6,166 nucleotides of DNA, from the NCBI GenBank assembly GCA_036264445.1, contig DATAQW010000322.1, positions 1 through 6,166 on the forward strand. Reading direction: 5' to 3'. The notes beneath the pieces were generated by a model that saw only the letters and a program-made list of their open reading frames with translations, was not told the origin of the DNA and made no database searches. Source of the stretch: Pseudacidobacterium sp036264445 (lineage in GTDB: Bacteria; Acidobacteriota; Terriglobia; Terriglobales; Acidobacteriaceae). Within the stretch, counting starts at the first letter, position 1. Each line of letters begins with the position of its first letter. Shown here piece after piece: positions 1 through 6,166 of this stretch. The position numbers were made by a program, and so were the translations under genes.

Positions 1-360
1 CTCATCAACTTTGTGCGCAACATTGGTGGCAGCATTTTAATTTCTCTTACCAATGCAGGTGTTACTGAGCTCGGCCAATTCCATCAAAACCAGATGCTCA
101 AGCACTTAACACCGTCAACCGCGAATCTTCAGAATCGTATAGATGCGCTTGGCAGTATCTTTTCGCGAACTTCAGGGCCTGCGAATGCGGACTTCCTGGC
201 ACAAGGGCAAATCTACAATCAGATGTTGCAGCAGGCCCAAACACTTGGTTATCGGGACATGTATTTCATCTTGTGCGGCGCGTCATTGGTGATGATTCCG
301 CTGAGCCTGCTGCTGCGCAAGAACAAGCCAGGCGGAGGCGGTGAAATCGCTATGCACTAA
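1..360 (+). CDS. DHA2-family MFS multidrug exporter, C-terminal fragment
   Basis: This is the 3' end of a proton-driven drug exporter of the 14-helix DHA2 (EmrB/QacA) family, an inner-membrane protein. The frame is open from base 1 (first residues LINFVRNIGGS) and stops with TAA at 358-360, leaving about 119 residues of a protein normally near 500. The RNIGGSILISL stretch matches the helix-13 region of EmrB-like proteins. It is followed by a hydrophilic, Gln-rich periplasmic loop of about 60 residues, typical before the last helix in DHA2 proteins. The last membrane helix (around YFILCGASLVMIPLSLLL, about bases 262-315) ends in a basic cytoplasmic tail. A GTG at 13 is an internal codon, not the start. 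EmrB partners (an EmrA-like adaptor and an outer-membrane channel) would be expected upstream, outside the window. Substrate is unknown. The family call is firm; the specific gene name is not. Confidence 0.87.
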   Translation, partial: LINFVRNIGGSILISLTNAGVTELGQFHQNQMLKHLTPSTANLQNRIDALGSIFSRTSGPANADFLAQGQIYNQMLQQAQTLGYRDMYFILCGASLVMIPLSLLLRKNKPGGGGEIAMH

Positions 361-376
361 GTGCTAAGATTTTGAT

Positions 377-748
377 ATGCGAATGCGCGTCATTTTCGCT
401 GTGGTTATGACCGTGCTGCTCATCGCAGGGACAGCCGCTTCAGCCATGTGCCAGATGACGTGTCTCCCGCCAGCTCAGACAGGGGCATGTTGCCCGCATC
501 ACATGCAGCGCCCGATGGAACACTGCAATCAGGCGAACACAGCATCGCTTGCCAGTAGCCATCAATGTGATTATCCGCAGAACAGTGCCGCCGTTGCTGC
601 AACAAGTGTCCCGGTTATGCCGGTCATTTCAGGAAGCACTGGTTTCAGCGCAGGTTCCGTGCACGCCCCTAATACTGTTTTACATCACCTAGGATTGCCT
701 TTAGTCTCACTGTCCAAACCGTCCAGCAATCCACCTCTTCGTATCTGA
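377..748 (+). CDS. Small exported Cys/His/Met-rich protein, function unknown
   Basis: I do not recognise this 123-residue protein. It opens with a clear Sec signal peptide: basic MRMR, a hydrophobic core at about residues 6-19, and an ASA site, so cleavage after Ala23 is likely. The mature N-terminal half is dense in possible metal ligands: Cys25, 29, 38, 39, 50 and 64; His41, 42, 49 and 62; and Met24, 27, 43 and 47. The second half (about 68-123) has no Cys, is rich in Ser, Pro, Val and Ala, carries His96, His103 and His104, and looks disordered. The gene begins 16 bases after the exporter stop, with no strong Shine-Dalgarno, so translational coupling is possible. ATG at 383 is an alternative start two codons later. 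A periplasmic metal-binding or redox role is an inference from composition. Two or three disulfides would also explain the cysteines. Confidence 0.72.
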   Translation: MRMRVIFAVVMTVLLIAGTAASAMCQMTCLPPAQTGACCPHHMQRPMEHCNQANTASLASSHQCDYPQNSAAVAATSVPVMPVISGSTGFSAGSVHAPNTVLHHLGLPLVSLSKPSSNPPLRI

Positions 749-753
749 TCCTT

Positions 754-791
754 CATTCTTCCCTCTGAAGAATGCGGCAGGTTTCTGCCGC
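754..791 (+). terminator. Two back-to-back perfect hairpins between genes; possible attenuator or weak terminator
   Basis: The first hairpin pairs CATTCTTC (754-761) with GAAGAATG (767-774) around a 5-base loop. The second pairs GCGGCAG (774-780) with CTGCCGC (785-791) around the loop GTTT, so the two share G774. Both stems are perfect. A T-rich run (TTCTCTTTT, about 797-805) follows, but five bases after the stem, which is further than in a classic intrinsic terminator. The pair starts six bases after the stop codon of the small Cys-rich gene and ends 31 bases before the GTG of the next. Partial termination, or an mRNA processing or stability element that sets different levels for the two genes, are the likely roles. 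The structure is seen directly; the function is inferred. Confidence 0.45.
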
Positions 792-812
792 GCGCGTTCT
801 CTTTTGCCTATG

Positions 813-817
813 AGGAG
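813..817 (+). promoter_or_regulatory. Shine-Dalgarno AGGAG that fixes a GTG start
   Basis: AGGAG lies five bases before GTG at 823. It supports this GTG rather than the out-of-frame ATG at 810, and the frame begun at 823 immediately gives a good signal peptide. Confidence 0.75.
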
Positions 818-822
818 TATTT

Positions 823-2130
823 GTGATCAGAGTCTTTTTTCTGGCCTTTCTCTTGTGCCGGATTGCGGTTGCGCAGGAGAGCATGACCATGCAGATGAGA
901 AATAGTGAGGGCATGTCAGAATTGATGGACCGTGACAATCATAGTTTCGTACAGCAGGTAGCGCACCATTTGAGTTCCGGGACCAGCTCCGAGCCAAACT
1001 CAACGCCAGTGCAGATGTGGATGAAGATGCAGGGCGACTGGATGCTGATGTTTCATGCCAACGCATTCATTGCCAATACCCAGCAGACAAGTCCGCGTGG
1101 TGGAGATAAGTTTTTCTCAACGAATTGGTTCATGCCCATGGCGCAGCGCCAGCTCGGACCTGGATATCTGACGCTGCGCACTATGCTGAGCCTTGAGCCG
1201 GCTACAGTGACCGATCGGCGATACCCGCTGCTTTTTCAACAGGGAGAAACCGCATACGGCAAACCGATTGTTGACGGTCAGCATCCGCACAATTTCCTGA
1301 TGGAGCTGGCTGCGATCTATGACTGGAAGCTGGGTGAGAGATCTTTGCTGACGTTTTATGCTGCGCCGGTTGGTGATCCTGCTATCGGCCCGACAGCCTA
1401 TCCGCATCGTGCCTCTGCGCTTGAAAATCCGGTGGGCACTCTGGGGCATCATCAACAAGACTCGACGCATATCTCAGATGATGTGATTACAGTTGGATTT
1501 ACGCACGGCATCGCGCGCATCGAGGCCAGCGGATTCCATGGACGCGAGCCAAATGAGCATCGTTGGCAGGTGCAACAAGGCGCAATCGATTCATGGTCAA
1601 CGCGGCTGACGCTGCAGCCCGGGCAGAACTGGAGCGGGCAGTACTCCTATGGACGCCTTCATAGTCCCGAGGCGCTGTTCCCCAGCGAAGATCAGGAACG
1701 CATGACAGCTTCGATCATGTACAACCGTCCTGGCAAAGACAACACGCGAAGCAACTGGGCAAATACAATTGCATGGGGTCGCACGCGTTCGCTTACCGAT
1801 AATGTGATCCAGAACAGCTATCTGCTCGAATCCACATTGCGTTTCGCAAAACAGAACTATGTCTGGACGCGCATAGAGAATGTCGATCGCACCACCGAAT
1901 TGCTGTTGGGTGAAAATCCATTGCCCTTAGGTTTTGAGGAAGAGCCGGCAGGCCGTGTGCAGGCTTATACATTTGGCTACAATCGCGACTTCAGTCTCTT
2001 GCCGAATTGGAACACAGCGTTTGGCGCGCAGGTGTCAGTATATAGTCCAGGCTCGCGTCTGCATCCCGTTTATGGAAGCGATCCAATGGGTGTTGTTATA
2101 TTTTTGAGATTGCGTCCGGCAGGGAAGTGA
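823..2130 (+). CDS. Exported, probably outer-membrane beta-barrel protein with Met-rich N-terminus
   Basis: A 435-residue protein with a signal peptide (MIRVFFLAFLLCRIAVA, cleavage likely before Gln18), starting at GTG behind a strong ribosome binding site. It resembles an uncharacterised family that I recall from Acidobacteriota and related phyla. After cleavage comes a Met-rich stretch (Met21, 23, 25, 31, 35), then His40, 48 and 49, then a second Met cluster (Met65, 67, 69, 74, 76). The rest alternates polar and hydrophobic or aromatic residues in strand-like segments, such as GYLTLRTMLSLEP (about 114-126), ARIEASGFHG (231-240) and WSGQYSYGRL (270-279), which suggests a beta-barrel. Highly specific motifs are DGQHPHNF (151-158), VGDPAIGPTAYPHR (183-196) and HHQQDSTHISDD (209-220). 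The Met-rich N-terminus followed by a barrel recalls CopB/PcoB copper proteins, but I see no clear sequence match to them. The C-terminus (FLRLRPAGK) lacks the usual final aromatic residue of barrels. A metal role is inferred, not shown. Confidence 0.8.
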   Translation: MIRVFFLAFLLCRIAVAQESMTMQMRNSEGMSELMDRDNHSFVQQVAHHLSSGTSSEPNSTPVQMWMKMQGDWMLMFHANAFIANTQQTSPRGGDKFFSTNWFMPMAQRQLGPGYLTLRTMLSLEPATVTDRRYPLLFQQGETAYGKPIVDGQHPHNFLMELAAIYDWKLGERSLLTFYAAPVGDPAIGPTAYPHRASALENPVGTLGHHQQDSTHISDDVITVGFTHGIARIEASGFHGREPNEHRWQVQQGAIDSWSTRLTLQPGQNWSGQYSYGRLHSPEALFPSEDQERMTASIMYNRPGKDNTRSNWANTIAWGRTRSLTDNVIQNSYLLESTLRFAKQNYVWTRIENVDRTTELLLGENPLPLGFEEEPAGRVQAYTFGYNRDFSLLPNWNTAFGAQVSVYSPGSRLHPVYGSDPMGVVIFLRLRPAGK

Positions 2131-2185
2131 GGCTTTCGCATCGTTCACTTCGTCCATTGCATCGAAACATATAGAACGACTCTGC

Positions 2186-3526
2186 ATGACAAATGACACA
2201 CAGGACAAAATAGAGCCTGAAAAACCCGCGTCATCGCGGGATTATTCTCACGCATGGCGCGCGCTGCGGCATCGCAACTTTCGCCTCTTCTTTGGCGGCC
2301 AGAGCATCTCACTTATCGGCACGTGGATGACGCGCATTGCGACCGCGTGGCTAGTCTACCGGCTTACAAAGTCGGCGTTGCTGTTGGGAACTGTAAGCTT
2401 TGCAGGTCAGATTCCCACATTCCTTCTTGCGCCTTTTGCCGGCGTGTTGGTTGATCGAATGAGCCGCCGCAAAGTGCTTGTGTGGACACAGGCAGCGGCG
2501 ATGGTGCAGTCACTGTTGCTCGCCGTGCTCACGCTCACACACGTGATCAACATCCATGAAGTGTTGGCGCTGAGCGCATTTCAGGGATTCATCAATGCAT
2601 TCGACATGCCCGGGCGCCAGTCCTTCATGGTGCAGATGATTGAAGACCGCGGCGATCTTTCCAACGCCATCGCTATCAACTCATCCATGGTGAATCTAGC
2701 GCGGCTTGTAGGGCCAGCTCTTGCCGGACTAGTGATCGCTGCTACAAATGAAGGCTGGTGTTTTCTGATCGACGGCATCAGCTACATTGCTGTGATTGCT
2801 TCGCTGTTGATGATGCGTGTGAGCGTCGCAGCAGTTACCCGCAAGACTACCTCCATGATGGAGCAGTTGAAAGAAGGCTGGACGTACGTCTCAAGCTTCA
2901 TGCCGATTCGTACTATCCTTCTGCTGTTTGCGCTGCTCAGCCTGATGGGCATGCCCTTCGTAGTGCTCATGCCTGTATTTGCCGCGCAGGTGCTGCATGG
3001 CGGGCCGCATACTCTCGGCTTTCTGATGGGCGCACTTGGAGTCGGCGCATTAATCTCGGCTCTTTCGCTTGTAATCCGTAAATCAGTACGCGGACTCACG
3101 AAAATGATTCCAATTGCGGCGGCAACGTTCGGCGTGGGATTGATTGCCTTTGGATTCTCAAACTTTCAATGGCTCTCGTTGGTGCTTATGCTTGTTACAG
3201 GCTTCGGCATGATGCAGGGCATGACAGCCAGCAATACGATCATTCAGACTCTTGTGCCGGAAGAGATGCGCGGACGCGTGATGAGCTATTACACCATCGC
3301 TTTTGTAGGAATGGCACCGTTCGGAAGCCTGTTGGCTGGAGCACTGGCGCATGCCATCGGCGCTCCGCATACGGTTGCGGTCAGCGGGGTAGCATGTATT
3401 GCCGGAGCCGTATGGTTCTGGTCGCAGCTTAAGGGTATCCGCAAAGAGATGCGGCCCATCTATGAGGACCTCGGCATTCTTCAGCCGCAAGTGCCTGTTG
3501 TGGTGGAAGAAGAAGCGACCAGTTGA
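2186..3526 (+). CDS. MFS exporter, EntS-like (MFS_3 / DHA3 type)
   Basis: A complete 446-residue inner-membrane transporter of the major facilitator superfamily, most like the MFS_3 group that contains the enterobactin exporter EntS. A hydrophilic N-terminus of about 22 residues precedes the family opening, WRALRHRNFRLFFGGQSIS (24-42). The loop between helices 2 and 3 carries the MFS motif A, seen as GVLVDRMSRRKV (86-97). FDMPGRQSF (139-147) and AIAINSSMVNLARLVGPALAG (161-181) are typical of the group. NTIIQTLVPEEMRGRVMSYY (350-369) is the equivalent helix 10-11 segment. About 12 hydrophobic segments can be counted, and a charged, Glu-rich tail (about 417-446) ends the protein. The gene starts 55 bases after the barrel gene without a strong Shine-Dalgarno. 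ATG at 2186 is the only reasonable start, because no upstream in-frame start exists in the gap. Substrate cannot be read from sequence: siderophores, drugs or metabolites are all possible. Confidence 0.88.
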   Translation: MTNDTQDKIEPEKPASSRDYSHAWRALRHRNFRLFFGGQSISLIGTWMTRIATAWLVYRLTKSALLLGTVSFAGQIPTFLLAPFAGVLVDRMSRRKVLVWTQAAAMVQSLLLAVLTLTHVINIHEVLALSAFQGFINAFDMPGRQSFMVQMIEDRGDLSNAIAINSSMVNLARLVGPALAGLVIAATNEGWCFLIDGISYIAVIASLLMMRVSVAAVTRKTTSMMEQLKEGWTYVSSFMPIRTILLLFALLSLMGMPFVVLMPVFAAQVLHGGPHTLGFLMGALGVGALISALSLVIRKSVRGLTKMIPIAAATFGVGLIAFGFSNFQWLSLVLMLVTGFGMMQGMTASNTIIQTLVPEEMRGRVMSYYTIAFVGMAPFGSLLAGALAHAIGAPHTVAVSGVACIAGAVWFWSQLKGIRKEMRPIYEDLGILQPQVPVVVEEEATS

Positions 3527-3531
3527 AAATT

Positions 3532-3560
3532 CGTCATTCTGAGCGCAGCGAACAATCTCA
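3532..3560. repeat. Copy of a short dispersed intergenic repeat (core TCATTCTGAGCGCAGCGAA)
   Basis: Six bases after the MFS stop codon the gap contains CGTCATTCTGAGCGCAGCGA followed by ACAATCTCA. From memory this closely matches a short repeat, usually ending in GAAGAATCTC, that recurs in intergenic regions of acidobacterial and some other soil-bacterial genomes. Only one copy lies in the window, so the repeat nature rests on recall, not on repetition seen here. This copy differs from the form I remember at one or two bases (AACAATCT rather than AAGAATCT). No transposase or strong hairpin accompanies it. Confidence 0.5.
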
Positions 3561-3638
3561 ACGGTGCGGGCTTAATTAACTCCAGCCTCTGTTATCCTCA
3601 GTACCCATAAACGTTTTCCATATTTCAGCAAGACTTTC

Positions 3639-3643
3639 AGGAG
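3639..3643 (+). promoter_or_regulatory. Shine-Dalgarno AGGAG of the M14 peptidase gene
   Basis: AGGAG ends six bases before ATG at 3650, an ideal spacing. The frame upstream of that ATG reaches a TAA at 3608 with no other good start, so the start is well fixed. The signal peptide begins right at this Met. Confidence 0.8.
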
Positions 3644-3649
3644 CCGGCG

Positions 3650-6166
3650 ATGCAATCCTCTGCTTGTTTCTGCAGAGCGCTCATGTTCTGCGCAGCATTG
3701 TTTTGTTTTCAGGCAACAGCCCAGATCGACCAGACCTACACGCGTGACTCAAACCAGCCCGTCGATCAGCAATATACTGCTCACATCAAGCAATACACCA
3801 CCTTGCCCGAACTTAATTCTCCGCTGACGGGTTACCTGCCCGCATCGACGACCGTTCCCACTCCTGCAAAAGTGCTTGGTGATGTTTCCGGCGCGCCTGA
3901 CATGCTGCCCTACGCGGAAGATGTGTACCGCTATTTCCGAATGTTGGAAGCAGCGAGCCCGCGCGTGAAGGTCTTCACCATCGGCCACACAGAAGAAGGC
4001 CGCGAGATGATTGCTGCGGCCATCGCAGATGAATCTCTGCTGAATCAATACAAAGAAAATGATGCGCGGTTGGCAAAACTCGCTGATCCGCGAACGATCA
4101 ATATGGACGACGCGGCCGCTGCGGAGTTAGTGAAGCAGTCCGTGCCCGTCTACTACATTACGGGAACCATCCACTCGCCAGAGACCGGTGCGCCTACTGC
4201 GCTGATGGAACTGGCATACAGGCTCATCGTCGACGACTCGCCTTACATCCAGTACATACGCACGCATATGATCACGCTCATCACTCCGGTAGTCGAAGTC
4301 GATGGGAGAGACCGCATGGTGGATGTATATAAATGGCACAAAGCGCATCCAGGCGAGCTCTATCCGAAACTCATCTATTGGGGACACTACGTCGCGCATG
4401 ATAATAACCGCGACGCTATGACGTTGACGCTCGATCTCTCTCGCAATGTACTAAACACATATCTCGGATGGCACGCACAGGTGCTGCACGATCTGCACGA
4501 ATCCGTTCCTTTCCTTTATGACAACACCGTAGGCGATGGTCCTTACAACGCATGGCTGGATCCTGTCCTGACAAACGAATGGGAGATGCTCGGATGGAAC
4601 AATGTGCAGGAGATGACGAAATTCGGAATGCCCGGCGTCTTCACACACGGCAATTTCGATACCTGGAGTCCCGGCTATCTGATGTTTATAGCAGCGATGC
4701 ACAACGGCATCAGCCGGCTCTATGAGACCTTTGGCAATGGTGGAGCTGATACGGTCGAGCGCATTCTTACGCCAGATCAGTATGCGCGCACCTGGTATCG
4801 TCAGAATCCGCCTTATCCGAAAGTGAAGTGGTCGCAGCGCGACAACAATAACTATGAGCAGACGGCGCTGCTGGTTTCGCTGAATTACTTTGCGCAGAAC
4901 GCACAGACTTTCCTCAGCAATTTCTACTTAAAAAGCAAACGCTCCATCCTGAAGCCGACAGATTCAGGCCCTGCCGCGTATGTATTGCCTGCGAACGACG
5001 AATCGCTGGACCGCCAGCGGATGCTGCTCGACATTCTGCGCGCGCAGCATGTCGAAATCAGCCAGACGACCGCTCCGGTTACGGTCGCAGTTCCGGTCAA
5101 GCCGAAGCGCGACAGCAAAGACACCGCGACCGATGAGAATGTAACAAAGCCAAAAACAGAGCAGAGAACATTTCCGGCAGGCAGCTATGTCATCCGCATG
5201 GACCAGCCATACTCGCGCATCGCCGATGCTTTGCTTGATCGCCAGTACTGGGCGCCGAATGATCCACAGAAGACTCCATATGACGATACGGGATGGTCAC
5301 TGCCTGCGCAGTTCAACATAGAGGCGGTGCGTGTTACGGATGCTGCGATTCTGAAAGCGCCAATGCAGCAAGAGAACAGTGCAGGGGACTCAAGCCATAT
5401 AAAAGGATCAGGCTCGACGTATCTTATTGCGAATCACGCTGATCCTGAACTCATCACGCTGCGTTACCTGCTTAAAAATGGAACCATGTCAGTGGCAGAC
5501 GCTGCTTACACCGCAAACGGACAGCAATTCCCGGCGGGTTCGGTTGTAATTCAGGGCGTGTCTGCTGGAGAAATGAACGCCGCGCTCGCAAAAACCAATC
5601 TGACTGCCATTGCCGTTGAAAAAACGGCTTCTGCGCCAGTGCAGCATAAGATTGACACGCCGCGCATCGCCATGATGCACACATGGCTGGCTACACAAAC
5701 GGAGGGTTGGTGGCGGCAGGCGCTGGACAAACTCGGCGTGCCGTATGACTACATCAGCGCGCAAACGGTGAGCAGGGAAGACGACCTGCGCTCGAAATAC
5801 GACGTAATTCTCTTTGCCCCTGTAGGAGGAGCGCACACACAGCAGATCATTGAGGGCCTGCCGATGTGGGGGAACCCGCTGCCCTGGAAGAAGACGGATC
5901 TCACGCCAAGCCTTGGCCGAATCGATTCAACCGACGATATGCGTCCGGGGCTTGGCTATGCTGGGGTGGAGCATCTGCGGCACTTCGTTGAGCAAGGCGG
6001 ACTTTTGATTACATCGCAGGACACTGCGCAGTTCGCAGTTGAGGCCGGGCTTGCGCCTGGAGTTTCCATGGCGCAGCGCGGCGACCTGAAAGTTGTTGGA
6101 ACACTGCTCGCAACGGCTATCGTCGATTCCAAAAGTCCGCTGCTCTACGGATACAGCAAGCCATTC
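3650..6166 (+). CDS. Secreted M14 zinc carboxypeptidase-like protein, 3' end cut
   Basis: One uninterrupted frame of 839 codons runs off the window, so the true protein is longer, probably about 900-1000 residues. A signal peptide with four Cys (Cys6, 8, 14, 19) ends at ATA before Gln25, so the enzyme should act in the periplasm or outside the cell. The M14 peptidase domain covers about residues 85-430. Its zinc motif is His175-x-x-Glu178 in TGTIHSPETGAP, and the third ligand is probably His283 in LHDLHES (His280 is the alternative). NNRD (252-255) fits the Asn-Arg substrate site, and Glu359 in YETFGNGG, 76 residues after His283, fits the catalytic glutamate. Residue assignments are by analogy with carboxypeptidase A. 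A charged linker (about 473-506) follows, then two related units ending in FPAGS (508-512 and 627-631). From about 671 comes a segment resembling a class I amidotransferase-like (ThuA/GATase1-type) fold. The substrate may be a peptide or cell-wall fragment; this is unproven. Confidence 0.88.
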   Translation, partial: MQSSACFCRALMFCAALFCFQATAQIDQTYTRDSNQPVDQQYTAHIKQYTTLPELNSPLTGYLPASTTVPTPAKVLGDVSGAPDMLPYAEDVYRYFRMLEAASPRVKVFTIGHTEEGREMIAAAIADESLLNQYKENDARLAKLADPRTINMDDAAAAELVKQSVPVYYITGTIHSPETGAPTALMELAYRLIVDDSPYIQYIRTHMITLITPVVEVDGRDRMVDVYKWHKAHPGELYPKLIYWGHYVAHDNNRDAMTLTLDLSRNVLNTYLGWHAQVLHDLHESVPFLYDNTVGDGPYNAWLDPVLTNEWEMLGWNNVQEMTKFGMPGVFTHGNFDTWSPGYLMFIAAMHNGISRLYETFGNGGADTVERILTPDQYARTWYRQNPPYPKVKWSQRDNNNYEQTALLVSLNYFAQNAQTFLSNFYLKSKRSILKPTDSGPAAYVLPANDESLDRQRMLLDILRAQHVEISQTTAPVTVAVPVKPKRDSKDTATDENVTKPKTEQRTFPAGSYVIRMDQPYSRIADALLDRQYWAPNDPQKTPYDDTGWSLPAQFNIEAVRVTDAAILKAPMQQENSAGDSSHIKGSGSTYLIANHADPELITLRYLLKNGTMSVADAAYTANGQQFPAGSVVIQGVSAGEMNAALAKTNLTAIAVEKTASAPVQHKIDTPRIAMMHTWLATQTEGWWRQALDKLGVPYDYISAQTVSREDDLRSKYDVILFAPVGGAHTQQIIEGLPMWGNPLPWKKTDLTPSLGRIDSTDDMRPGLGYAGVEHLRHFVEQGGLLITSQDTAQFAVEAGLAPGVSMAQRGDLKVVGTLLATAIVDSKSPLLYGYSKPF

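Noticed and set aside
13..360. GTG at base 13 as the start of a complete 115-residue protein
   Set aside because: The frame is open to base 1 and the encoded NFVRNIGGSI segment lies in the middle of a DHA2 helix, so this is the tail of a cut gene.
431..460. Lipoprotein signal around Cys25 of the small Cys-rich protein
   Set aside because: The residues before Cys25 are Ser-Ala-Met, which do not fit a lipobox. The ASA site before Met24 suits ordinary signal peptidase I.
827..1470. Antisense open frames over the barrel-protein gene and its upstream gap
   Set aside because: The + strand frame has a strong Shine-Dalgarno, a signal peptide and conserved motifs. The antisense products show none of these.
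2131..2185. Searched the gap between the barrel gene and the MFS gene for a hairpin or promoter
   Set aside because: No convincing inverted repeat, T-run or -35/-10 pair is visible, which favours read-through.
2758..3432. Open frames of 87-107 codons on the + strand, and similar ones on the - strand, within the MFS gene
   Set aside because: They overlap helices and conserved motifs of the complete MFS protein in other frames and have the skewed composition of shadow frames.
3572..3598. Possible sigma-70 promoter (TTAATT and TATCCT) before the peptidase gene
   Set aside because: The spacer is only 15 bases and both boxes are poor matches. A promoter in this gap is likely, but these boxes do not establish its place.
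3749..5836. Several open frames of 66-115 codons on the - strand inside the peptidase gene
   Set aside because: All lie antisense to one continuous, clearly recognisable M14 coding frame. Their translations are Arg/His/Cys-rich with no domain, and they lack convincing ribosome binding sites.

Overview
The window looks like part of an Acidobacteriota chromosome (Terriglobia/Acidobacteriaceae type), with moderate GC content. The lineage call is an inference. It rests on the combination of a very large secreted M14-type peptidase, a His/Met-rich outer-membrane-like protein of a family I associate with this phylum, and a short intergenic copy of a dispersed repeat (core TCATTCTGAGCGCAGCGAA) that I remember from such genomes. 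No rRNA, tRNA, CRISPR array, insertion sequence or phage gene is visible.

Layout: five genes, all on the + strand. (1) 1-360 is the 3' end of a DHA2-family (EmrB/QacA-like) drug exporter cut by the window start. (2) 377-748 encodes a small exported Cys/His/Met-rich protein of unknown function. (3) 823-2130 encodes an exported, probably beta-barrel protein with a Met-rich N-terminus and conserved His motifs. (4) 2186-3526 encodes a complete MFS exporter of the EntS-like (MFS_3) type. (5) 3650 to the window end is one uninterrupted reading frame of 839 codons with no stop. It encodes the N-terminal part of a large secreted M14 zinc carboxypeptidase-like protein whose 3' end lies outside the window.

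Genes 1-4 are separated by only 16, 74 and 55 bases and may be co-transcribed. Two perfect hairpins sit back to back between genes 2 and 3. A 123-base gap with the dispersed repeat separates gene 4 from the peptidase, which has its own good ribosome binding site and is probably an independent unit. There is no gene-free stretch longer than 123 bases.

The most interesting reading is that genes 2 and 3 form an envelope pair for soft metals (copper or silver). The small protein carries six cysteines and several His and Met residues just after its signal peptide. The barrel-like protein has Met clusters like those in the N-terminal regions of CopB/PcoB-type copper proteins. Two inner-membrane exporters flank them. 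This is a hypothesis from composition and context; no gene here proves a metal function.
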